DNA of 64,000 bases from Branchiostoma belcheri. Its lineage: Eukaryota > Chordata > Leptocardii > Amphioxiformes > Branchiostomatidae. Below are positions 1 through 13,000 of the stretch, piece after piece. The translations under genes and the position numbers were made by a program. Location: contig NW_017804165.1 of the NCBI RefSeq assembly GCF_001625305.1, positions 1,267,572 through 1,331,571 on the forward strand, given 5' to 3'. How positions within the stretch are numbered: the stretch's first letter is position 1; each line of letters begins with the position of its first letter. A model generated the notes under the pieces. The model was not told the origin of the DNA. It ran no database searches and was given only the letters and a program-made list of their open reading frames with translations.

Positions 1-3000
1 CAGAGGACATGAGTGACGTGAAGCCCAGACTGTAATCAGGGGGTTAGGCGGGTTAAGAAGATCACTTGGAGCATTGGAAATTGCTTATTCTCTGCCAGGG
101 ACAGGCAAAGGTGAAAGAAGGATATGGGATGATTAGCATTTTGGCAGCTTTTCAATAGTTCCAGGAAAATGGATTAGTAAGCAGTCAACCCAAAGGTCAT
201 TAAGCTCCGCCCACCGAGTCTCTGTGCTATTGCAAAATGTCTGGTGCCATCTGATGCTTAAATAGTGAGGTTAGTCGAGTTTAATGGCTCGCTTTTAGCA
301 GTGCAGCCACATCAGATCATGATCCCAAACTGAGCCACCCCCTAGGAGGGGGGAAGCACATGAGGAACGAAAGGATTGCATTATAGGCTGCACCCCCCTG
401 GCACTACCTTTATTATGTTCACCTTTTTAACTATGAGTTCTTATCCTCGCTGTACACCATGTATGCAAATAAGGAACTTTAGCGCACACGCACAACTAGC
501 CCCTACATAACCTTGAACTTTCAAGGCCAGTGCTCTGCGCATTGCTGCCCCAGTCAAGTGCAGTTATCGATAGCCTACTAGACTTAGATAAGCAGGGCGG
601 CAGCAGTGGCGGGCACGGATAGGCAGCCGTGTTGCCAAGACGGTAGGCGTGTTGTCGAAGCAAGATACGTCACCATATTGCTCCCGAGCACGTTTTTGTC
701 TGGATTCGACTCCCCTTCCACGTATGTGAACAGGTGAGTTAATCGCGCTATATTTAGGGCTGAGTTTAGTTAGACGTAGTGTCAGAATGTGCAAACTGGT
801 AGATCAGGCTACGACGACAAGCAGTGCCCAGGCTGTGCAGTAGCTAGACAGGTGTTGCCTCGTCGCTGTAGCAGGAAACGGCGCACATCGAACTTGTGGT
901 AAACGGCGCCATTTCGAAACCTACAGGATCATGTAGGTGTCGTTTTTGTTTTACCTTCCATCTCAGCACAAATTGTGTTTACTGTAACGTCGTGTTTTTG
1001 TATGCCTCGTTCGTGCAGACGTTTATTGACTGTGGATAAAACGCAGAGTCATAAAGTCACAAGGTCAAGGTGAAAGAATAAATATGACCTCTGGACATGT
1101 CTCGCCTAAGTAGTGTATCTATCAGAGGGTGTGTATAGAGAAGATTCAGCTACCAGGTATTCATATTGTACACCGAGGCACCTGTAGAGTGTCAAAGGTT
1201 GAACTTATGAATCCGTGTTGTAATTCCAGGATATAGGTAGGTGTAGTTGGCAGCTTCCCCATTTGAAATGAACATCGCCCTCTCGTAAATATCCTGTTGG
1301 TAAACTGTCAACACAGCACGACGCCATATAGAATATTCGCTGAAGAATAAGCCGCCAGACTTTCTGAAATTAAGAAAGGTACCAACATTTTTTTAATCCA
1401 AGCTCAGCAGAATTCAGGCCATGGAATATTTTAAGCTATAACATATATGTGTAACCATACATGTACCATGGCAGATTATGATCAGCTGTTCATGCACTTA
1501 TTGACAGTTTTAGATAAGAGTACATTTTATTTTATTTTATTTTATTTTGTTGCATTGATAAGAATGGTTGGCAGTGATAGGGTATGTATAACTGCGCACA
1601 CAACTGTTGCTTGGTGAGCCGGCCAAACAACTTACTGGGAAAAATTATGGGATTTATCACAGTTCAGAGGGATTGTAGGCTTAAATTGTTCAGTTCAGAC
1701 GGCAACGTGTGGTGCTATTTGTTACAAAAAACAGTAATCATGTGAGATTTCCTCTGCACTGATAACATTTCATTATCCAGGACCATGTAGAGGGGTAAAG
1801 ATAGTATACCAGGGATCGAAATACCAAATATTTCTACAGCATGTGATTCATAATTCTGGGTCAATATTCTTTCAGTTAATGCCAATTGCAAGTTGTTTAG
1901 TAAATTTTTTTTCTGCAGTCTTACATTTTTTTGGCAGGACTGGTCTACTTTAAGTCTTGCTCAGTTCATATGTGATGCAGCCATCAAGCAAGTTAAATTT
2001 ATATTCATAGTGCATTTTCTTAGGGACAACATATTATGTGTGAATAAGGGCTATACTATACATGATCAAGTGTAAAATGTATGATAATTCCTTCTGTTGT
2101 TTAGATGTGAGCTGTCAGGTAATAATGCAAATTAGGACAGCATTTAATTTACATAATCAAGAAGATGGAATGGTCAACTTACTGATAATATATATATTGT
2201 AATAAACTTTGTGGACTAGTGCTTCCAATTAACATGCAGGTGTGACAGTGACAGTAGAGTAAATATAGTTGAATGCCACACACACATTTTGTCACTAACG
2301 TCTCCTTGAATGAGATATTCTAATTTGTGATGGAAACAACAAGGAGAAAACAAACAACATTTTTTGTCTGTGTTGGTCAGCCAGACACAACACAAGGTCA
2401 CTTTTCTGATTACTTATCCCCCCCCCTTCTCAAGGTTATCTTGTTTTCTGAATTCCTTCTATAGACGGGGTTGTTAGAGCATGAAGCAGACAAATGACTT
2501 TGTCCTTGAGAATGGCTGTTGTTGATGTGGCTTGCCTCGGGTAACCTGTAGAACGATTACGCCCAAAAAAGAAAGGAAGGCCTCCTCCAGACACGCACAG
2601 CACATTACCCCCAGGCTATAGCATTGAATCCCCAGACAAAACAAGCAGTTGGGATTATCAACATCCTGCTTCAGCTTTGTAATATCCAACATTTACCAAA
2701 ATACAACTGCCACTTTTACTGATTGCTGAGAACCTCCAAATTTTGTTAAACTTCACAGTTTCATTTTTGATGCGATGTTCATATTCTTAAAACTTAAAAT
2801 AAGTTGTAAAACTTGGAAAGAAAGTGTTTGGAAAGTTTCTCCCTAACATCATGGGTACGCTGCATTTCAGTAAACATGTACAGTATTTCATAAGAAGTTA
2901 CCAAATTAAAATATTTAAATTGCCATTTGTCCTAGGTTTTTTCGGGCTTAGGTACATCCAACAAGAAAGTTAATGTTAGCCAAGATAGGACAGGGTGGAA

Positions 3001-4085
3001 ACTCAAGCTGTGAGCTATCTTATACAATATATTTAGTGTTGGACACGACCAGCAAATTGAGTTTGCAAGTCACCCTGATGTCTATTGGACTTTTGGTTTT
3101 AGTTTATAGTGCACACACAAAAGCTTGAGTATGGGTGGGTCTAGGTTGTTAAGGGGTTTGGTAAGAATACGGATATTTACACATGGGGCTCGTTGTTTGT
3201 TATGTGCATGACGTAACATTTTTCCTGTTAAACTACACATTCAAGTCATTTCTAAACTTAGATTTGCTTGTACCATAGAGAGCACAATCAGTGTTCACAG
3301 TGTGTTAATAAACTTTGTGTTACCGCAATATTCGGGTGATTTGGGAATTAAGTTGTTCCATTGTGCCATATCCTTTACATGGTCTTTGTGTTTACATGCT
3401 TACATTCTGTAGGTGATGGTATAACTAATCATATATCCATATTTCAACTTGTTTGTTAGCGATTGTGTTTTCATGTGCAGCTCCCATGGAGATCTGTTTG
3501 AAGAGGAATATACATGTACAGCATGTCAACAAACCACATCCTTCCTCAGAAAGAACCTGTATTTTCTGATAGGATAGAAACAAACATTTCCAAAGAGGTG
3601 TTTATTTTTAATTTTCATAAATGTCCATCATTTCCAAAAGAAAAAGTGATAACAGAAACAATTGACTGCTGTGCGGAAGGTGATAAACCAACCGAAGTAC
3701 TCAGTAGATTAGACAATGGGGCGACAAAATTGTACAATAATTGGGGAGGAATAATCTTTGCCCTAGCCTCCCACTGACAAAAGGTGGTGAGGATAGCATT
3801 AAGTAGTCTGCTCTTGACAGGTGCATATGTAGAGACATCATGTTGTATACTAATGAGGGAAGGCAAGCTGTGATATCCTAGCTGTCACGTTGTCTTGTCT
3901 GATTTCTGCCAGGGTGTGCAGTAGTTAGCATATGGCACACGCTGTCCCAGTGAGCTCTGTTGAAGGAAGGACATGTCATGTCTCCATATTAAACTTTGTA
4001 GTGTGCCGGGAGGTAACCTTGCTTTCTTCTCTCTGTGTTGCTGCAGCTTCAGAGATCAGCCAGTGATCGACAGACAGCAACCTAC
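1..4085. other. Region upstream of NR0B, no gene recognised
   Basis: No open frame here resembles a known protein. A (TTTTA)n run lies near 1525-1550. A composite of two overlapping nuclear-receptor extended half-sites (AAGGTCAAGGTGA) sits at 1061-1073. The stretch just before 4046 (CTGCAG) could be a splice acceptor, so a 5' untranslated exon of NR0B may lie somewhere in this region, but I cannot place it. Confidence 0.4.
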
Positions 4086-7000
4086 ATGAAGATGGCCTAT
4101 TCCAAGAAGGACCTGTGCTGCCAGTGTGTCCCGACAAAAGCCACCAACACGATGCTCTACTCCCTCCTCATGGACCCGCAGCGAAGACCCAGTTCCACAG
4201 GATCCTCGTGTTGCCACAGCAACACAGAAAGTGAGACTGATCCCCAGCAGGGCGTTTTGGACCTTTCCATGCGAAATTCGCAAAAGCACAGATCAGAGGA
4301 GGACAGTAGTGAGAAACCAGTGACAGTATTACACAGACTCGCCCCCGAGCACTACGCCATGATACACCACGCAGCGTCGCAGGTTTTGATCCAGACCATC
4401 GACTTCATGAGGAAGTTGCCGGCGTTCACGTACCTTCCACCCAATGACCAGATGCTGCTACTGATGCGAAGCTGGCACGAGATCGTCGCCATCGGCGTGG
4501 CGCAGGAGAAGGTTCCGATCGACACAGTTTCCGTACCGGCGCCGCCGTGCGAGTGTTGCACAGGTGCAGAGATGCACTGGGGAGGCACACCACCACCCGC
4601 CCTAACGATGCCTGGGTGCATCCTGAGTTCGGACTTGGATGATATACAACAGTTCGTTATGAAGTACCAGTCGTTGGACTTAGACTGTAAAGAAGCAGCA
4701 TATCTGAAAGCAGCTGTCCTTTTCACCCCAGGTAAGGAAATACATTGTATTATATTTTGTCTTAACCCATGATATCTGACCGGTGCCATGGCCAAGTGAG
4801 TGCTCGCCTTGCATTCGGTCTACCTGTTGTGAGGTCGATCCCCAGTCGAGTCACATCAAAGACTTTAAAAATGGTACATACTGCTTTCTCTGCTTAGCAT
4901 TCAGCATTTGGGAAAGAGTATGGGAGTTAAACACGCACCACTGCCAGTGGACTAGCCCCCTGCTGTAGTGATTGCACTGCTGTGTGGCCCAAGGGCTATG
5001 GAGATAGATGCCACCATATGCGACCATGTTAATGGTTGCGGAAGGCCTTTAAGTCTAACTAATTAAGTATGTACTATTACATATCGCAAAACAGCTGCAT
5101 TTGAAACTATTTAAGCCCCGGTGTGGGATGTTATCTTCAATTTGCCTTACTTGTGGTTAGGGGTCACATTTTGGCTAACCGAAATGCCTGCAAGGTCAAC
5201 CTACATGCGGTCAGGGCGGCAGTTGACATTGATTCCTGTTTGCCACGCCCCAGCGCTATCAGACCCTACCAAAATAAGGTCAAGGACTTCCCCTACTTCC
5301 TGCTAAGATGTGGCAGGCCTGGCCGGGTTCACCAGTTCACCCCAGAATAGAACTGCTATGGCACCATGACACAAACACTGAGTGCTAAACAATGGGACTT
5401 TATCAAGACTTGCAGCTGTCACACTCTGTCTGACTACATTGTATGTAGGGGTAGGGTTTGTTACACAGTTTGAAGTACTTCCATATGGTAATCACTTGTA
5501 AAGCTCTTAGGGCCAACCTGTGTAAAGCAACTACTAGGCTGTTTCATGTTAACTCGTTGGCAGCATTATCTTCCTCACCACGACGGTTATGTTTTTGGTA
5601 GTATTGTACAGGTACATGTATATGTATGGCTGTATGTTGGTGGTTCAGGTAGCATAACTCAAGAAGTTATAAATGGATTGCCAGTGAAATTTAGTTTGTA
5701 GTTTAAAGTCTTGTCCTATCTGAAGAAATTATTAGATTTTTGGCCCCCCTAGCAGCTTTTCTTGGTACTGCAGCTGTACCTTTGGTATGATTTCCAATGT
5801 TTTGTTCTGGACAAGCTATGATTTTGGGGTCACCATCGTAGATACTAATTTATTATAAGCTCTTGTGAGCATTTTAGTCATATATTATGTATAATTATAA
5901 TAATATTGCTTGGCAAAAGTATGGCGTTGCCAAATTCTGGTGGACTCTGGTTATTCAATGCCGGTTTCATTTCCAGTAACATCTCCTAGATAATAACAGG
6001 AAAAATGTAGGTTTGGGTAAACCTTTTGTTTTACAAATATTTCATCTCCGTTTGTACATCTATGGCTGGAAGAAAACCAAATATACCGGTATTGGCCTGG
6101 GACGACCATGTAGAAACGACTTAACACCCAAATGTACTTCATCTTGTTCAACAGACTTCTTCTTATGATTGATGAAGGAAGTATTTTTGTACATTGCTAA
6201 GCCCTCAGGCTGGTAATATGTCTCAATGATGGGCTACTGATCATGATACTGTCTAGAAACTAATTTGAAATAAAGTTCAAACTTCTTTGCTGATCGATGC
6301 TCCCCGACCTACCACAGGATACATTGGGATGAACTTGTTTTATTCCCATTTTAAGCATGGAATTGCAACATAATATAACCTCGTGGGCTTACATGTATTA
6401 CTAATAGAATTATAATAGCTCCGAACCTCTTGCCATGTACAGCACATAAAGCATTGCTCTCGTGAGGACCCGCTCAGTTATTCACTGGGTCGCGGCAATC
6501 CATCTCTGCAGCAAGGTCCCATCTGGGGAAAAGCAGATGGCATTTTATTGATTGAAATTAGCTTCCAAGTTCAAGGACATGCTTGCATTATATATCAGGT
6601 TCTCCCCATATTACGGGCCCAGTGCACCTGCAGTGTAACTAAAAGGGAGCAATAAACTTCGCCGAGATAGATTTTCCCGTTAAGGCCATTATGGTGTCTC
6701 TGAGTGACGTCCCAGAACTGATTAACACTCAGATCAGATTCTCTCTTATAAGCACTTGGACATGAACCCGAGATGCGTGTGTGTTATCCTTGTATAATTT
6801 CCAACAGGAATTCCTTGCTGTCAGTTTGAGTTGTAAAGGGTGGGGGCAAATATAGGCAAGCTGGTGCTCCATGTACCAATGTCAAGGGGAAAAGATATGA
6901 CATGATGATAAAACTTTCATGAGGCCTACACATGACTGCACATCCAGACTGATACATTGTGCCTTAGGTCAGCAAAGTTCCAGCTGATACACAGCAGAAG

Positions 7001-10000
7001 TGACAGGATGCCAAGGGAGTATTATCAGTCTAATCAAAATGCCACTTTGAGTGGGGTGGTTAAATTTTCATGAGCTATAAGCTCTTCTTGTATGGATAGC
7101 ATGTCATTAGCAGAAAAGTCTGGTCGTCACCCAAAAGGTAGATTAAATTTCTTTAAAAATGATTTACTGTGATGATAAAGCAAGATTTTATGTAAACCTT
7201 AGCGCAGGTATATTGGCAATAACTTTCTCTATTCAGTGATAAAATGAAGTCCTGTAAAATTTCTGATAGTATAAATCAATATGTCTAAGTTTCTAAAAAT
7301 ATAATTTTCAGGTCTTTTGTATTGAAAATCCATGCATATACATGTAGCTCTTGGAGAATTGTAACCATCCCCTAATGTACTGTTGTTATCATCCGTGTTG
7401 AATTTCTACTTTATACTGTGGACTTAAAAGCACTTCTGACAAAATAAAAATACAAAATGTCAGCGCTAAGTGAGGAATATATTATCATGCAGGGAGGGCT
7501 CTCAAGGCCAAACCTATCAAGGCTTCATCACCATTACCACTTCAACATGACCTTGACGAGACATTTCTTTGCAGTAAAAGCCTCACATTTGGGATAACCT
7601 TGCCAGGATCAATGGCTGGCTTTCACATCCCTTTGAATGTCACTAGACACAAATGTATGTATCTCCCATATCCAAGGTGGTGTACTTGGCCCAGAACTAG
7701 GGACAGGGCCGTACTATTATAGAAGCTTTTTAAGTTTTTATGTAAGGAGCTTTGAATTCATTATATATGTAGCATCCAAACCTTTGCAATTGGTGTCTGA
7801 CCTTTGAACAGGCTAATAAAATACTAAGTAAGTTAGAGAAACAAACTTATGTATTGGATTTTGGGGCCCCTAGCATCTTGTTGTGGTACTGCAGTGGAAA
7901 TTCTTGTTTTGATATCTTGTGATATTAACATGCTACGGTCACAAATTTTAGATTCTACCCTGGTAGATTAGCTCTTGTGCCCAGAAAAAAGTGATGTATA
8001 TTTAGGCCCTGAAATAGCTTGTTCTGGAATGGCAGGGCTGTTGTTTTAGGGAGGATAACTGCAGAAGAATGGATTAACGGTTAATCATCTTTTTTGTATG
8101 TAAGGTAGGTTACATGATGCTTGGCATAATTAGATGATAATTATGCAAATCAGGATCTAATTTGCATAATGAATGAGCAAATTCTATAAATCTGCTGTGT
8201 TTCACAAAAGGACTATTCAAACTAGTGACATATGTAATTGAGAATGAGAGGAATATCAGCAGATATTGATTATGTAGATGGTGACCTAATTTGCATAATT
8301 AATGAGAAAATATCATTTCATGGAGGTAACTGCCAGGAATTTCATACTTATGGAAATCAAGTGAAGGTGAACATCATTAAACATAATTTATTCAAATCTA
8401 GACCTCATTTGCATAATCTATGAGGAAATGCTAGAATAGCTTTTTTTGCCAAGATAAGACTGCCATATTGAGTGGAGAATATGATCAACTGATATAATTC
8501 ATGCAAATGAGGAACATTTACAATTTGTCAAATACAATGTAAAGGGCAATTGAAAAAAGACCAGATTAAAACAATGAATACATCTTTATGTGATACTGTA
8601 CATAGTACTCTATCTGCACTGTTGAAAGTGACTGATTTGTCCATCTTTAGCATCTTGGCTGAGCCACCAGTAGGTGTATGAAACTTTCAATTTTAAAGGC
8701 TGTGCACTGCAGCTTGGTTTCCGCCTAGCTGTCTGTAAAGCTGCCGGTGCATCCATTGTGTGACTGTAGCACTAGTATCATTCAAATTTCAAACCAACAT
8801 GAATACCAGTACTCTATTTCCTCCCTAGTCCTTACTATGATATCAAATCCCCATGAACTAGCTTACCGGTATATGCATTTACACTACACTACTTTTTCTC
8901 CCATGGTACTTAATTAATAAATCTGTGATGGTTTCAGGCTTATTAAGAACTAGAAAAATTTGATGTCCCTTTACTCTTGAAGCAAAAATACCACGTTGTT
9001 AATTGTAAAGAAGTCAATGTAACGAATGTTTGTGAGGTTTTTCCTCAGTAAAATGCAGCAGGCCTGAGCACAGCCTGATGACATGTTACATTCTGATCAC
9101 ATACTGTCTGCTTCACTTCTGGTTACCTCAGCGTGATTGGTTAGGCAAAAAGCTTAGGGGAAGATTTTTGCTCTGATATCACTGTGGATTTTTCAAGTTC
9201 AAAGTCGGAATAAATGCCAGGTAAGAGGCAATGTAGCCTCCAGCAGATAAAGACGACTTACAATTAGGCGTCGTTTGCCTATCTTCATCCCCAGGGGTGT
9301 GTTGGAGTCCCATATACCTCCAGGATGTGACAAATTGAGTTCTTATATCAGAAACTGAATGGGCAAAATCTGTTACTGATACTACGAAGATAATAAAGAA
9401 AGTTTTAAGTGAAGATTATATAACGATAAAAAACAGAAACATTTTGTTCATGGAGAGAGATAAAAACAACTGTTGAAAGCAAGAAAGCTGGAAGGGGTCC
9501 AAAACTTGAACACAACGACTATATATCATAGTACTTTTCCCTAACGCAAAACTGTAACAATAATTATCAAAATCGAGAAATTTCTGTAACTTTTTGTTAA
9601 CCAAGCAATTGAGAACAAGAAGATAGCACTGAAAATATCCCTTGCATAGGTGCCAAACATGTAACCTAAATGATGTACATACCGCACATAATCTGTGCAG
9701 ACTATGATTACAATTAGAAATTGCTTAAAGGCAAGTATTTTAATTTTCAGCCCCTCTGCAGATAGTCTAGTCACGTCTACATTCTAATGCCTTATGTAAG
9801 TTACCTCGAGTACCCTGAGGTGAACTTGATTTTCTATTTTGGATGGATGGCTGGCTTGCCAGTTGGCCAACTTCCAGACGTGTGGAAGAACTTCAGGGAT
9901 TCTAAAAAGTTTCCCTGATGCAGTAGGATGGATGATAGGACACAAAATGGGGTTTGGGGGATTTCTAGTAAATTGTACACTTTGGAACTGAGAGACGTGT

Positions 10001-13000
10001 TATCATTAATTCTGATGGTTATAACAGAATATGGATTCACATGAGTTATAATCATATACATGTTGTTACAGCTCATTATTTTATATAGATGGATGAAAAT
10101 GCCATCTTTCCTACAATGTAGAAGTTTTAGTAGCTTGATCATAACTTGATGTACATGAATCACCATACATGTCCTTGGTACATGCACTAGACATTCATTT
10201 ATGCAAATTTAGTGTCTGGCTCGTAGGTTTTATGTATTTCCTGATGTTCAATGTCAGTAAGTTCATATCATGTATGTATATATACTTCACATTAGGCAAA
10301 AGTATTGGGGTCTTACCACTCCAGGTAAAAGGGGTACATTCTGGCATAAATATGTAATGAGATCATTATGAATTAATTTGGATGAAGATAAGCAGACTGT
10401 TCTAGGATAGATACGTAGGGAAGAGTCTAAGACTACACATGTACCAGCCACTCTAGAACATTCCTCGGTATTTTCTGTTTTACTCTGTCTCAACATTTAT
10501 CTGATTTCAAGTTAACATTTTATTTACATTAATTCAACTTCATTTTGTATGTCATTACTAGTAATTTGATTTTTCTGATTCTACATATCTGTAACACCTT
10601 CTCTCAAGTTGTTTTAACCTTGACAGCCCTAATGTCAGATATAAAATGTTTTCTCCCAGGAGAGCCTTAACAGTTACATGTGTATTTTTGTAATGTCAAA
10701 AGCTTATCGTGCAAATGGGAGACTTCAGGGGACAGATGTGCACTCCTGGTATGCAGAGAGAGACCTTGAGGGTGGCCGTTAAAGTTGTTATGTCTGCTGC
10801 ATACCCATATGTCCTTACATGAACCGATAGCTATTGTCACCTCGACCTTAAATTGCTGCATGAAATATTAAAAGAGTGATGGATTAAAAACATCTTGCAG
10901 TGTACATAATATTTATAAAGAATAAGTTGATATTTCTATTGATTGATTTATTCAAAGGATTGAAGTCACTCTGAGTGTGCTATATACTGGCGAGGTGTGC
11001 GGGGGCGCATGACATGTACTGCGCAACTCCCTCTCAGACAGTCGCAACGTCAGCTGAAAACCAATAAGCTCGTCAATCCACCATTTTGGTGACCTTGACA
11101 CCCAGTCAAGGTTACCATCAGTCAGCAATAAGATTTCTCCAGGCGTGTGCAGACAGACCAGACAGAGGCATGTGCTACATACTAATGGTGCCAGTGCTCA
11201 CAAGGAATATAGATCAACCTTGTAATCTTCGTTCAAGGGCATGGGGCTGTGGCAGTGGGTTATGGGGCTACCTAACCAAACAATTACATCATCAGTAATC
11301 ATGTAATCATATTATCGAACAGTTAGTAATATATATATTTAGCACTGCCAATTTATGTACTAGTATACAAAATAGACTACTAATTGTGCCAGTTTTGGGC
11401 AAGGAATATGCATCATTTTGGTAATCTCTGTTCAAGGGCATGGGGCTATCACAGTGGGTTATGGGGATACCTAATCAAATAATCACTGTAACACAGTTAC
11501 TTAGTGTTAGATTAGTGATATTTGTAGCTCTTACTTTAAAAAAAAAAATTATACTGTTTAATGTAACGTTACATGTAGTTCCAGGTTCAGTCCAGGAAAC
11601 AGATCATGTATTATAATCTTTATTCAGTGGTATAGGGATATGTGGGATATGGGGATACCTAATCAAACAATTACTATCACAGTGAATATGTACAAGTAGT
11701 GATCATCATATCTAGTGAATGTAATTGAATTATTACCAAGTAATGCAATGGCTTATCATGTGTCTAAGCACCACTATATCATGCAAATGACAGGTGAGTT
11801 TGTGTGTCTGTGAAATGTCTATAGATGTCTAGATGATGTTATTCTGCTGGAAATATTACACGTACATGTAAGCTAACTGCTTGTCATTTGATGACACCGA
11901 TCGTGAAATTCTTTCTTTGTCCCTATTCGAGTATTATACAGTGCACCAAATGTCCTTTTAGTGAATATTGTACATAAACTAGTTATCAAATTAAATTTGT
12001 TAGTCTATCATTAGATTTAGGACAATGCAGCATGAGGGCCTCTTGTACAAGTACTGTATTGCACTTTTATTGACTACCCTTCTTGGTCAATATGGAGTAA
12101 TGGTTCCTAATGGCATCTTTGTCATACACTCAGACTAAGTATGGTCTTATTGGTATTGCTCTGCCTCACTACGTACCCTTTATGTAGAATCAAGTCGCCT
12201 CCGAAATAGATATCTTCGTAAAATTGGTTTGCATCTGTTATTGACAATATCGTTGCAAACACTGGTAATATTTGCTACAGAGAGGAAAATTGAGATAGCA
12301 TTATTATGACTATAACTACATGTAGAGGGAGATATTTGCTGATCCCTCCCCATAAAGATGACCTTCTGTTTCATGTCAGGCCACATTTATGCTCCGCGTG
12401 CCTCCATAAAACCTTACTTATGGCCAGCTATCTGGGGACCAATGTCATCTGAGGAGAGTACTAGTATATGGCATATCTTTTTGTTTGGAATATCACATCA
12501 TAACATTCCCATTGGCGCATGATTGATCATGAGTTGGGGTTTTGCCTTGAGTTGTCTTTTTATCCATTTGACAGGATCTTGTTGGCCATTCCATCATTGT
12601 GACAGACAAAATTGGCACGTCTGAAATGATTAAGATAAGAGTTGAGTTACATAAGCAAGAAGGTAAAAGTGAGTTTGCTGAAATAAAGGGGAGGGCAATC
12701 AAGGGCTCAGCAAAACCCTGGGTTTAGTATTATCTATTGAAACTGTTTTAGAAACACTACATTTGCAATTGTAATATTCACAAGACTTTGAATTGATAAT
12801 GATATATTTCAAATATGGTAAAGATAATGGTGAAAATTAGAGGTTAAAGTTGAAGGTAATTATGTATATCTGTGAGCACTTAATCAGTTAATCCAGTCAT
12901 AGATCTGTCTGGCTCAGAACTGAAGGAACAAAAGATTCAGTCAAGACAACCTTTATCAGAAAATAATTTGTTTCCCAGCCAGTCACTTGACACACACAAA

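Noticed and set aside
3514-3866. Open frames on both strands upstream of NR0B
   Set aside because: No similarity, no splice signals in keeping with NR0B, and composition like the surrounding intergenic DNA.
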